Positions 33,328 to 40,452 of a DNA stretch of 40,452 bases are shown piece after piece (position 1 is the stretch's first letter; each line of letters opens with the position of its first letter). The translations under genes were made by a program, and so were the position numbers. The DNA is from Clostridia bacterium. GTDB taxonomy: Bacteria; Bacillota; Clostridia; Oscillospirales; Acutalibacteraceae. The DNA lies in contig JAFQRF010000051.1 of assembly GCA_017410195.1 (NCBI GenBank), positions 1-40,452 of the forward strand. The letters are read 5' to 3'. A model generated the notes under the pieces. It was not told the DNA's origin and did not search any database. It was given only the letters and a program-made list of their open reading frames with translations.

Positions 33328-34803
33328 ATGTATATGGAAAATTATGAATTTTGGTTTGTGGTCGGCAGTCAGTTTCTCTACGGACCCGAAGTACTTGACA
33401 CCGTTGCCGCAAGAGCGGAAGAAATGGCAGAGAAGATGAACGCAAGCGGACTTCTTCCCTGCAAAGTTGTTTATAAAGTTACAGCAAAAACAAGCGAAGA
33501 AATATCAAAGGTTGTTAAAGAAGCCAATTTTGACGACAAATGCGCAGGTATCATCACCTGGATGCACACATTCTCTCCCTCAAAGATGTGGCTCAATGGT
33601 CTTAAGGAGCTTCAGAAGCCTTACTGCCATTTTGCAACACAGTATAACCGTGATATCCCCAACGAAGAAATTGACATGGACTTCATGAACCTCAACCAGG
33701 CGGCTCACGGCGACAGAGAACACGGCTTCATCGCTGCAAGACTGCGCACTCCCAGAAAAGTTATTATGGGCTACTGGCAAGACGAAAAGGTTCTTGCAGA
33801 GCTTGGCAAATGGATGCGCTCGGCAGTCGGTGCGGCATTCTCAAAGGGACTCAAGGTTATGCGTTTCGGCGATAACATGAGGAACGTTGCCGTTACCGAA
33901 GGTGATAAAGTCGGCGTTCAGGAGCAGCTCGGCTGGGAAGTCAACACGTGGCCCGTCGGCACACTCGTTGAATACATCAATGCCGTAACAGATGCCGAGG
34001 TTGATGCTCTTATGGCTGAATACGCAGAGAAATATGACTTTGCGACAGATAATCTTGACGCTGTACGATATCAGGCTAAAGAAGAAATTGCAATGAAGAA
34101 AATGCTCGATGAGCAGGGCTGCAAGGCATACACAAACACATTTGAGGATCTCCACGGAATGGAGCAGCTTCCCGGTCTCGCAAGCCAGCGACTTATGGAG
34201 CAGGGCTACGGCTACGGCGGTGAAGGCGACTGGAAAGTATCCGCAATGACTGCAATCCTCAAGGCTATGACCGAGGGTATGAACGGCGGCTCTGCATTTA
34301 TGGAGGATTATACATATAATCTCGCACCCGGTGCGGAATATTCGCTCGGCGCTCATATGCTCGAAGTCTGCCCCACACTTGCGGCAGATAAGCCCAGAAT
34401 CGAAGTTCATCCGCTCGGAATCGGAGGCAAGGGCGACCCTGCAAGACTTGTTTTTGAAGGCAAAGAAGGCTCGGCTGTTGTTGTCAGCCTGATTGACATG
34501 GGCGGCAGACTGAGAATGATTTGTCAGGATATCGAATGTGTTAAACCAATCCTTCCCATGCCCAACCTCCCCGTTGCAAGAGTTATGTGGAGAGCAATGC
34601 CCGACCTTTGCACCGGCGCAAAATGCTGGATTATCGCAGGCGGCGCACATCACACCGTACTTTCATATGATGCTGACGCAGAGATGCTCCGCGACTTTGC
34701 ACGCATTATGAACATTGAATTTGTTCACATTAATAAAGACACAACTCCCGAAGGTCTTGAAAACGAACTCTTCCTCAATGACCTTGCATGGAAACTTAAA
34801 TAA
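33328..34803 (+). CDS. araA: L-arabinose isomerase
   Basis: The 491-residue product has the normal length for AraA and the family blocks throughout. It opens EFWFVVGSQFLYGPE. The metal and catalytic residues of the E. coli enzyme are all matched: Glu326 in SAFMEDYTY, Glu346 in GAHMLEVCP, His361 in IEVHPLGIGGKGDP and His442 in IAGGAHHTVLS. It converts L-arabinose to L-ribulose in the cytoplasm; D-galactose to D-tagatose is the usual side reaction. The first ATG is chosen because AAGGA is nine bases upstream, while the next ATG two codons on is too far. The gene has its own promoter and terminator. No ribulokinase, epimerase, arabinosidase or arabinose transporter lies in the window, so the rest of the pathway must be elsewhere. 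Confidence 0.96.
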   Translation: MYMENYEFWFVVGSQFLYGPEVLDTVAARAEEMAEKMNASGLLPCKVVYKVTAKTSEEISKVVKEANFDDKCAGIITWMHTFSPSKMWLNGLKELQKPYCHFATQYNRDIPNEEIDMDFMNLNQAAHGDREHGFIAARLRTPRKVIMGYWQDEKVLAELGKWMRSAVGAAFSKGLKVMRFGDNMRNVAVTEGDKVGVQEQLGWEVNTWPVGTLVEYINAVTDAEVDALMAEYAEKYDFATDNLDAVRYQAKEEIAMKKMLDEQGCKAYTNTFEDLHGMEQLPGLASQRLMEQGYGYGGEGDWKVSAMTAILKAMTEGMNGGSAFMEDYTYNLAPGAEYSLGAHMLEVCPTLAADKPRIEVHPLGIGGKGDPARLVFEGKEGSAVVVSLIDMGGRLRMICQDIECVKPILPMPNLPVARVMWRAMPDLCTGAKCWIIAGGAHHTVLSYDADAEMLRDFARIMNIEFVHINKDTTPEGLENELFLNDLAWKLK

Positions 34804-34812
34804 GATATGACA

Positions 34813-34841
34813 TAACCGCCGAGAATCAAGCTCGGCGGTTA
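34813..34841. terminator. Bidirectional intrinsic terminator between araA and hydF
   Basis: The 11-bp GC-rich stem TAACCGCCGAG/CTCGGCGGTTA has a seven-base loop. Plus-strand reading gives a weak T-rich tail (AATTGTTATTTA); the minus-strand stop of hydF is five bases away. It probably ends both convergent transcripts. Confidence 0.8.
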
Positions 34842-34845
34842 ATTG

Positions 34846-36051
34846 TTATTTATCAAGAACGTCCAATGCTTCGGGAAAGAGTTCAATGCTTCTTTTGAGT
34901 ATTCCGTGCATATGTGCAATTGCGATTCCATAGTTTGTCATCGGAACTGCATTATCCTTTGCCTGACCCGCTCTGTACTGCATTTCACGGTTATTGAGCA
35001 TACAGCCTCCGCAATGGATAACAAGCGAATATTTCAACAAATCCTCGGGAAAATCCTTGCCGCTTGTGAACTCAAATTCAATGTTTTTATTTGTATGATT
35101 TCTGACCCAATTCGGCATTTTGACTGTACCGATATCGTTGCACTGTCTGTGATGAGTACAGCCCTCGGAAATGAGAACAGCATCGCCGTCTTTAAGTTTA
35201 TCAAGCTGCGCTGCGCCGTGAACAGCAGCAGTCAGATCGCCCTTATATCTTACAAAAAGAATTGAAAATGAAGTCAGCGGAATATCGGCAGGCGTATCTT
35301 TTGATACTCTGCCGAATGCCTGTGAATCGGTTATTACAAGCTTCGGCTTTTTACCCAGAGAAGCGAGTGTTGATTTAAGCTCGGTATCGCGGCAGACAAC
35401 CGCAACCGCTCCGCTTTCGATAACCTCACGGATAACCTGCTGCTGCGGAAGAATAAGCCTGCCCTTGGGCGCAGATTCATCAATCGGAACAACGAGAACA
35501 ACCAAATCATTCGGCTCGATGAGGTCAGCAACAATCTTTTTGCCGCTCTCCCACCCTTTTGCTGTTTGTGCAATCATTTCCTTGAGTTCTCTTATGTTTG
35601 TTCCGTTTGTTGCGCTGACATATATTGAATTTTCATTTTTTTCGGGAATATTTTCAAGCAAATCGGCTTTGTTATATGCGATAACATGGCTGATTTTTTT
35701 ATTTTTAAACGCAGAAATCAGGTCTCTGTCTGCAGACTGCAGACCCTTTGATGCATCAACAACAAGAACGGCAATATCACAGTAATTAAGCGCCTGCTTT
35801 GCACGTTTCACACGCATTTCACCAAGCTCGCCCTCATCGTCAATACCGGGAGTATCGATGATAACAACAGGACCCAGAGGCAGAAGCTCCATTGCCTTTT
35901 TGACGGGATCGGTTGTTGTGCCTTTGACATCGGAAACAAGCGAAAGGCTCTGACCCGTGACGGCATTAACAACGCTTGATTTGCCCGCATTGCGCAAGCC
36001 AAAAAATCCGATGTGAATTCTTTCGGCGGAAACAGTTCCATTAAGACTCAT
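34846..36051 (-). CDS. hydF: [FeFe]-hydrogenase H-cluster maturation GTPase HydF
   Basis: The ATG at 36051 has AGGAG six bases upstream and gives 401 residues, the usual HydF length. A start 29 codons further up would run into hydG. The N-terminal GTPase domain has GLRNAGKSSVVNA (P-loop), DVKGTTTDP (switch I), IDTPGIDDEGELG (switch II) and AYNKADL (NKxD). The C-terminal scaffold domain has SEGCTHHRQCND and VIHCGGCMLN, giving the Cys/His and HCxxC ligands of its Fe-S cluster. HydF carries the di-iron precursor made with HydE and HydG and delivers it to apo-hydrogenase. It follows hydG by ten bases and is last in the operon. Confidence 0.96.
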   Translation of the reverse strand: MSLNGTVSAERIHIGFFGLRNAGKSSVVNAVTGQSLSLVSDVKGTTTDPVKKAMELLPLGPVVIIDTPGIDDEGELGEMRVKRAKQALNYCDIAVLVVDASKGLQSADRDLISAFKNKKISHVIAYNKADLLENIPEKNENSIYVSATNGTNIRELKEMIAQTAKGWESGKKIVADLIEPNDLVVLVVPIDESAPKGRLILPQQQVIREVIESGAVAVVCRDTELKSTLASLGKKPKLVITDSQAFGRVSKDTPADIPLTSFSILFVRYKGDLTAAVHGAAQLDKLKDGDAVLISEGCTHHRQCNDIGTVKMPNWVRNHTNKNIEFEFTSGKDFPEDLLKYSLVIHCGGCMLNNREMQYRAGQAKDNAVPMTNYGIAIAHMHGILKRSIELFPEALDVLDK

Positions 36052-36061
36052 AAAAATCTCC

Positions 36062-37510
36062 TCAGAATCTGAAATCTCTGCGGTTTGAAGCTTTGATATC
36101 TTCAATATTCTTTTCCGCAATCGCTCTGACTTTCTCACCCGGAATCTTTTTCAATTCATTTTTAATCATTTCAAAACCGATTTTCTTGGTTTCTTCGCTT
36201 GCGTAGTCGACAAGATATTCGGTAAGAGTCATAAGTGCGTTGGGATGGCAGCAATTAAGAATCTGACCGTTCTTGCAAAGCATCATAAATCTGTCGCCGG
36301 TTCTTCCCTCTCTGTAACATGCGGTACAGAATGAGGGGATGTGCTTGAGTTCCATAAGCCAGCGTACAACCTCGTCAAGAGTTCTCTGGTCGGAAACATC
36401 AAACTGCTCGGAATCATGGGGTCTTTCTTCTTCGGTATAGCCGCCGACAGATGTTCTTGATGCGCCGCTTATCTGTGAGATACCGAGACGGAGTGCTCTG
36501 CCTCTGACGGCTTCCGATTCACGTGTTGAGATAATCATTCCCGTATAAGGAACAGCAATTCTTATGCAAGCAATAAGCTTTTCAAAAAGGTCATCCGCAA
36601 GACCGTTGTCAAATGCGTCGGGGTCGATGTCATCAGCTCTCTTGAGTCGGGGTACGCTGATTGTGTGAGGACCGACACCGTGAACCGCTTCAAGATGCTC
36701 CGCATGCATCATAAGACCTGCAAATTCATATTTATAAAGCTCAAGACCGAAAAGCACGCCGAGACCGACGTCATCAATTCCGCCTTCCATCGCTCTGTCC
36801 ATAGCTTCGGTATGATAGTCATAGTCGTGCTTGGGTCCTGTAGGATGAAGCTTGAGATAGCTTTCCTTGTGATAGGTTTCCTGGAAAAGAATATATGTGC
36901 CGATTCCTGCATCCTTGAGCTTACGGTAGTTTTCAACGGTTGTTGCAGCGATATTAACGTTAACACGGCGGATTGCACCGTTTTTGTGGTTAACGCTGTA
37001 AATTGTTTTGATACATTCAAGGATATACTCAATGGGATTGTTAACGGGATCTTCGCCTGCTTCGATTGCAAGGCGCTTATGACCCATATCCTGAAGTGCG
37101 ATAACTTCTTTTCTTACTTCTTCCTGGGTGAGTTTCTTGCGTGCAATATGCTTGTTCTTAAGGTGATAAGGGCAGTAAACACAGCCGTTGACACAGTAGT
37201 TTGAAAGATAAAGAGGGGCAAACATAACGATTCTGTTGCCGTAGAAAGCCTGCTTGATTTCCTCTGCAAGCTTCATCATTTCTTCAACCTTTTCGGGGAT
37301 ATCGCAAGCAAGAAGAACGGATGCTTCTCTGTGAGTAAGACCTGCGCAGGTTGTTCCCTCCGCAGTTCTCTTTGGACGTGCCTTTTCGAGAATACTGTCG
37401 ATAAGCTCAACATTATGCTTATTCTGCTCTGCATATTCTATTGTTGCAAGAATTTCTTCGTGATTGATAAATTCCTCTGCTTTGAGTGATTTGGGATTAT
37501 AAACTGCCAT
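36062..37510 (-). CDS. hydG: [FeFe]-hydrogenase maturase HydG (radical SAM tyrosine lyase)
   Basis: The 482-residue protein is a ThiH-like radical SAM enzyme. APLYLSNYCVNGCVYC near residue 98 carries the C-x3-C-x2-C SAM cluster. Near the C-terminus IPSFCTACYREGRTGDRF and LNCCHPNAL give the C-x2-C-x22-C site for the auxiliary cluster with the dangler iron, the feature that separates HydG from ThiH. HydG splits tyrosine into p-cresol and dehydroglycine to supply the CO and cyanide ligands of the H-cluster. Its ATG lies one base after the hydE stop, with AAAGGAAA inside the end of hydE as ribosome site, so translation is coupled. Confidence 0.97.
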   Translation of the reverse strand: MAVYNPKSLKAEEFINHEEILATIEYAEQNKHNVELIDSILEKARPKRTAEGTTCAGLTHREASVLLACDIPEKVEEMMKLAEEIKQAFYGNRIVMFAPLYLSNYCVNGCVYCPYHLKNKHIARKKLTQEEVRKEVIALQDMGHKRLAIEAGEDPVNNPIEYILECIKTIYSVNHKNGAIRRVNVNIAATTVENYRKLKDAGIGTYILFQETYHKESYLKLHPTGPKHDYDYHTEAMDRAMEGGIDDVGLGVLFGLELYKYEFAGLMMHAEHLEAVHGVGPHTISVPRLKRADDIDPDAFDNGLADDLFEKLIACIRIAVPYTGMIISTRESEAVRGRALRLGISQISGASRTSVGGYTEEERPHDSEQFDVSDQRTLDEVVRWLMELKHIPSFCTACYREGRTGDRFMMLCKNGQILNCCHPNALMTLTEYLVDYASEETKKIGFEMIKNELKKIPGEKVRAIAEKNIEDIKASNRRDFRF

Positions 37511-37511
37511 A

Positions 37512-38555
37512 TCAATTTCCTTTCTTATGATTACCGATATTTGTTACTATTTTATATCCTATCGCTTTCATTTTTTCTTCAAGCATACGCTTGTTTGCAG
37601 CCGCTTCCGCACCGCTTGAAAGCTTGTTATTATAAAGTGTATATTTCTTTTTTGCATCCTCCGGCGAAAGATTCGGCATAACAATGTTTGCTCCCGCAAG
37701 AATTCCCTTTTCTCTTCCGATAGGGTCAATCGAACCGAGTGCAGTTGTTGCAGGAAGAAGAATATCGGGAGAAATCAGTCTTATTATCGAGAGAAGATAA
37801 CAAGTCAGCTCAACACTGCCTGTGGGATAATCTTTGAATATCGTATCCTTATGCGGAATAAACGGACCGATTCCGCACATTTCGGGTTTGAATTCTTCAA
37901 TAAATTTCAGGTCTTTTGCAATGGTTTTATTCGTCTGATACGGTGAACCGACCATAAATCCGCATCCCGTCTGAAATCCGAGTTTTTTGAGATTTTTTAA
38001 GCACTCCATGCGGTTGTCAAATGACAGATCCGAAGGATGAAGTTTTTCATAATGCTCTTTGTCAGCTGTTTCATGACGGAGGAGATATCTGTCTGCGCCT
38101 GCTTTGCGGAGTTTTTCATAGCTTTCAAAGCTTCTCTCACCGAGAGAAAGAGTTACCGCACAGTCAGGATATTTTGATTTTATTGAATTAATTACTTCAC
38201 ACACATAATCATCGGTAAAAAATGCATCCTCACCGCCCTGCAAAACAAAGGTTCTGAAGCCGAGAGGGTAACCTTCATCGCAGCACGAAAGTATCTGTTC
38301 ATTTGTCAGTCTGTACCGCTCGCAGTTTTTGTTGCCTCTGCGGATTCCGCAGTAATGACAGTCTTTTTTGCAGATGTTGGATATTTCTATTAATCCTCTG
38401 ATATAAACATCATTTCCGTAAACTTCTTTTCGCTTTTTAACAGCCTTTTCGGCAAGAAATTTCGCGGCTTCTTCGTTTCGGTTTTCAATCAGGAATTCAT
38501 ATTCGTCAAGGGTCAACCCACGCTCTTTTTCGAGCTTATTAATTAACTCAATCAT
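37512..38555 (-). CDS. hydE: [FeFe]-hydrogenase maturase HydE (radical SAM)
   Basis: A 347-residue radical SAM protein related to BioB. The SAM-cluster motif ISNICKKDCHYCGIRRGN (C-x3-C-x2-C) is at about residues 58-75, followed by RTFVLQGGEDAFFTDD and the GIGPFIPHKDTIF segment typical of HydE. HydE works with HydG on the organometallic precursor that yields the dithiolate-bridged di-iron site. The ATG overlaps the end of the upstream small gene by eight bases, implying coupled translation. Order, spacing and orientation with hydG and hydF confirm the identity; PylB, a similar enzyme, is excluded by this context. Confidence 0.95.
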   Translation of the reverse strand: MIELINKLEKERGLTLDEYEFLIENRNEEAAKFLAEKAVKKRKEVYGNDVYIRGLIEISNICKKDCHYCGIRRGNKNCERYRLTNEQILSCCDEGYPLGFRTFVLQGGEDAFFTDDYVCEVINSIKSKYPDCAVTLSLGERSFESYEKLRKAGADRYLLRHETADKEHYEKLHPSDLSFDNRMECLKNLKKLGFQTGCGFMVGSPYQTNKTIAKDLKFIEEFKPEMCGIGPFIPHKDTIFKDYPTGSVELTCYLLSIIRLISPDILLPATTALGSIDPIGREKGILAGANIVMPNLSPEDAKKKYTLYNNKLSSGAEAAANKRMLEEKMKAIGYKIVTNIGNHKKGN

Positions 38556-38805
38556 TGAAAATCTTGTTTGAATAAGCCGCTTTAACGCTTATTCCGTCAA
38601 GCTTTCCGATTTTACCCGTAAGCTCCGAAACCGTATTCTGAGGAGCATCAACAGCAATACTGACTATACTCAGATTGCGTTCTTTATATGGGAGACCCAT
38701 TCTGCCGACAATATATTCACCGAATTCATGAAGAAGCGAATTAAGTTTTTCAACCGAATCCTTGTTTTCGACAATTATGCCGATAACCGCAATTCTTTTT
38801 TCCAT
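38548..38805 (-). CDS. TM1266-type iron-only hydrogenase system protein (putative regulator)
   Basis: The ATG at 38805 has a perfect GGAGG five bases upstream and gives 85 residues; a longer TTG-initiated frame is unsupported. It begins MEKRIAVIGIIVENKDSV and contains LLHEFGEYIVGRMGLPY and SIVSIAVDAPQNTVSELTGK. This ACT/NikR-C-like ferredoxin-fold pattern matches the small 'iron-only hydrogenase system regulator' family named after Thermotoga maritima TM1266, which is repeatedly found beside hydE/hydG. The molecular role is unproven. The fold suggests ligand sensing, and there is no DNA-binding domain here. As first gene of the operon it overlaps hydE by eight bases. Confidence 0.85.
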   Translation of the reverse strand: MEKRIAVIGIIVENKDSVEKLNSLLHEFGEYIVGRMGLPYKERNLSIVSIAVDAPQNTVSELTGKIGKLDGISVKAAYSNKIFND

Positions 38806-38810
38806 AACTG

Positions 38811-38858
38811 CCTCCAAAAAAATAACTGCACCCTGAAAAAGATGCAGTTCAGCTTTTT
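38811..38858 (-). promoter_or_regulatory. Attenuator-like leader of the hyd operon
   Basis: In the minus-strand leader AACTGCA (38849-38843) and TGCAGTT (38830-38824) can form a 7-bp hairpin with a 12-base loop. It is followed directly by ATTTTTTT and then by the GGAGG ribosome site. This has the layout of a weak intrinsic terminator. A competing stem, AAAAAG (38858-38853) with CTTTTT (38841-38836), would place the first arm in its loop, so a terminator/antiterminator switch is conceivable. The stem is short. Confidence 0.45.
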
Positions 38859-38944
38859 GAAAAACTCTATGTTTCAGCGACTTTATCGACAGTCAGAATT
38901 GCACCTTTCACTCGGATATTTCCTTATGTCAGGATTGTATTTAT

Positions 38945-38973
38945 ATTATATTATGTTTTAAATTAAAAGTCAA
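38945..38973 (-). promoter_or_regulatory. Promoter of the hyd maturation operon
   Basis: Minus strand TTGACT (38973-38968), exactly 17 bases, then the perfect -10 TATAAT (38950-38945). It leaves an untranslated leader of roughly 130 bases before the small TM1266-type gene, which includes the attenuator-like hairpin. Confidence 0.85.
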
Positions 38974-38981
38974 TGACAGTA

Positions 38982-39010
38982 TTGACCAAAACAGATAAAA
39001 GTGATAGACT
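38982..39010 (+). promoter_or_regulatory. Promoter of the MFS transporter gene
   Basis: TTGACC (38982-38987), 17 bases, TAGACT (39005-39010), 24 bases before the ATG at 39035. Its -35 is only eight bases from the -35 of the divergent hyd promoter, so the two probably compete for polymerase or share a regulator. Confidence 0.65.
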
Positions 39011-39034
39011 ATCCGATTGGAAGAAGGTAACAAA

Positions 39035-40246
39035 ATGAAAATATTAACAAAGCAAAAAAACGAAAATAAAATCATATTTATCTGCTGGCTTGCCTATACG
39101 GCGGCTTATGTCGGCAGACTCAACTTCAACGCATCAATCGTTGCAATTATATCCGACCTCGGGGTTACAAAGGCTGAGGCAGGGCTTGTAAGCTCATTCT
39201 TTTTCTTTGCTTACGGTGCAGGTCAGCTTGTAAACGGCATTCTTTCAAAAAAATACAATGCAAAAATAATGATATTCCTTTCGCTGATGTGCTCTGCCGT
39301 TTTCAACATAATGATGCCGCTCTGCAATGATATTTCGGTTATGAAATTCATATGGATGGGCAACGGCATTGTTCAGTCTGTATTATGGAGTACACTCATT
39401 AAAACTCTTTCGGATTATGTTTCAGATAAAAAACTTCCGAAAGCTATTCTTGCAATGAGTACAACCGTTGCAATCGGTACACTTGTCGCCTATGGCATTT
39501 CTTCAGTATCGGTCAAATTTGGCAGCTGGCAGATTGTTTTTTACGTTGCATCTGTTGTTCTCGTTATAAGTGCATTTATCTGGGTTATTCTTTTCGGAAA
39601 ATCTCCCGAAAAAATTGCTCAAGTTGAAGAAATCAGGGGCGAAAAGGTTAAAATGGCAAAGCCCGTTCTTCTTGCGCTTTTTCTTGCTGCTTTTGCGGGA
39701 ATTGCAAACGGTTTCATCAAAGACGGCATAAATACATGGGTTCCTTCCGTACTTTATGAAGAATTCGGTGTTTCTCAGTCGTTTTCAATCCTTCTGACGC
39801 TTCTTTTGCCTATGGTTTCGACCATGGGTGCAGCAATCGCAAAAAAGGTTCATGAAAAAATCAAATCTCATGCGGCTATGAACTGCATTTTCTATATTTT
39901 TTCGGCAATCCTTTGCGGCGGAATTCTTATCTCGATGAAGATACATAACATCGTCACTATCATGGTTTGCTTCATCTGCGTTGCATGCGGAATGTCGATG
40001 ATAAACAATGTTATCACAAGTATGTTTGCCCTTGATTACCGCAGAATGCTCAACGCAGGATTTGCAGCAGGACTTCTCAATACCTTCTGCTATGTCGGAA
40101 GCACCGTCACATCTTATACTCTCGGTGCTGTTTCGCAGAATTACGGCTGGAATGCCGTGTTTATGATAATGCTCGGCGTTTGCGCAGCTGCAGCTTGCAT
40201 CTGCTTCGGCGGTATTTTAAGCGAGAAAAAAATGAAGGAGAAATAA
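39035..40246 (+). CDS. Major facilitator superfamily transporter, organophosphate:phosphate antiporter-like
   Basis: From the ATG at 39035, with AGAAGG seven bases upstream, the product is 403 residues with about 12 hydrophobic segments. Helix 1 contains WLAYTAAYVGRLNFNASI, a 'YxxRxNxS' pattern like the GlpT/UhpT branch of the MFS. The loop between helices 2 and 3 has GQLVNGILSKKYNAK, the position of the MFS G-x3-D/R-x-G/R-R loop. The central cytoplasmic loop is short and charged (FGKSPEKIAQVEEIRGEKVK). GlpT relatives exchange glycerol-3-phosphate or sugar phosphates for phosphate, but many uncharacterised clostridial members exist, so the substrate is open. A lyase gene follows by one base, suggesting the transporter and lyase act together. 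Confidence 0.83.
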   Translation: MKILTKQKNENKIIFICWLAYTAAYVGRLNFNASIVAIISDLGVTKAEAGLVSSFFFFAYGAGQLVNGILSKKYNAKIMIFLSLMCSAVFNIMMPLCNDISVMKFIWMGNGIVQSVLWSTLIKTLSDYVSDKKLPKAILAMSTTVAIGTLVAYGISSVSVKFGSWQIVFYVASVVLVISAFIWVILFGKSPEKIAQVEEIRGEKVKMAKPVLLALFLAAFAGIANGFIKDGINTWVPSVLYEEFGVSQSFSILLTLLLPMVSTMGAAIAKKVHEKIKSHAAMNCIFYIFSAILCGGILISMKIHNIVTIMVCFICVACGMSMINNVITSMFALDYRRMLNAGFAAGLLNTFCYVGSTVTSYTLGAVSQNYGWNAVFMIMLGVCAAAACICFGGILSEKKMKEK

Positions 40247-40247
40247 A

Positions 40248-40452
40248 ATGATAAGATTCGACTGCGATTATCTTGAAGGCGCACACCCGAAAATAATTAA
40301 AAAACTTGTTGAAACAAATATGGAACAGACCGCAGGCTACGGCTGCGACCCTCACTGCGACAGAGCAAAAAAACTGATAAAGAATGCCTGTAACTCTCCC
40401 GACAGCGATGTTCATTTTCTTGTCGGAGGTACACAGACAAACACCGCCGTTA
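40248..40452 (+). CDS. PLP-dependent beta-eliminating lyase / threonine aldolase family (partial)
   Basis: The ATG at 40248 has GAAGGAG seven bases upstream and lies one base after the transporter stop. The 68 codons before the window edge read MIRFDCDYLEGAHPKIIKKL, then EQTAGYGCDPHCDRAKKLI and FLVGGTQTNTAV. The DYxEGAHPxII opening and YGxDxxxxxA segment match the N-terminus of low-specificity L-threonine aldolase and related aromatic amino-acid beta-eliminating lyases, which are cytoplasmic PLP enzymes. The PLP lysine is beyond the edge, so the reaction cannot be refined. Pairing with an MFS exporter or importer suggests amino-acid-derived substrates or products. Confidence 0.82.
   Translation, partial: MIRFDCDYLEGAHPKIIKKLVETNMEQTAGYGCDPHCDRAKKLIKNACNSPDSDVHFLVGGTQTNTAV

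Noticed and set aside
33841-34653. 270-residue open frame on the minus strand opposite araA
   Set aside because: It lies wholly inside a certain araA gene, has Cys/His-rich low-quality composition and no ribosome site. It is an antisense shadow.

Overview
The window looks like chromosomal DNA from a low-GC, strictly anaerobic Firmicute of the Clostridia, most likely a gut or rumen Oscillospirales/Ruminococcaceae-type organism. The basis is overall AT-richness, strong AGGAGG-type ribosome sites, TTGACA/TATAAT promoters with 17-base spacing, an [FeFe]-hydrogenase maturation operon (hydE-hydG-hydF) and secreted proteins with glucan/choline-binding-like repeats. No rRNA, tRNA, CRISPR array or intact insertion sequence was seen, and no gene-free stretch exceeds about 230 bases.

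Bases 1-22429, all on the minus strand, hold a Wzx/Wzy-type cell-surface polysaccharide locus. In transcription order it has a secreted papain-like protease, a membrane-anchored alpha/beta hydrolase, a DegT-type sugar aminotransferase, a priming phosphoglycosyl transferase, an ATP-grasp ligase, a 1666-residue secreted NAGPA-domain protein with 81-residue C-terminal repeats, a metabolic pair (MmgE/PrpD enzyme plus SLC13 carboxylate transporter), four family-4 glycosyltransferases with a Wzy polymerase among them, a Wzx flippase, a CapE-like UDP-GlcNAc 4,6-dehydratase, and the start of a GC-rich fructokinase-like gene cut by the window edge. The gene content suggests a repeat unit started by an amino-dideoxysugar made by the dehydratase and aminotransferase and perhaps acylated by the ATP-grasp ligase.

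Bases 22594-31003 hold the most interesting unit. A minus-strand geranylgeranyl-reductase-type flavoprotein diverges from a tight five-gene plus-strand operon: an Old Yellow Enzyme-type reductase that ends just after its Fe-S cysteines, a short-chain dehydrogenase, a fumarate-reductase-like flavoprotein that lacks the usual dicarboxylate motif, a family-3 beta-glucosidase and an alpha/beta-hydrolase esterase. Two of the four junctions overlap by four bases. The content resembles a system that removes sugar and ester groups from a glycoside and then reduces the aglycone, by analogy with isoflavone reduction to equol and reductive bile-acid or steroid metabolism. The substrate is unknown.

Bases 31060-34803 hold single genes: a secreted lipase, a glycerophosphodiester phosphodiesterase, and a lone L-arabinose isomerase divergent from the latter. 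Bases 34846-38805 hold the hydrogenase maturation operon led by a small TM1266-type protein, with a promoter and an attenuator-like leader. Back-to-back with that promoter is another driving an MFS transporter and the start of a PLP-dependent lyase, which runs off the right edge.
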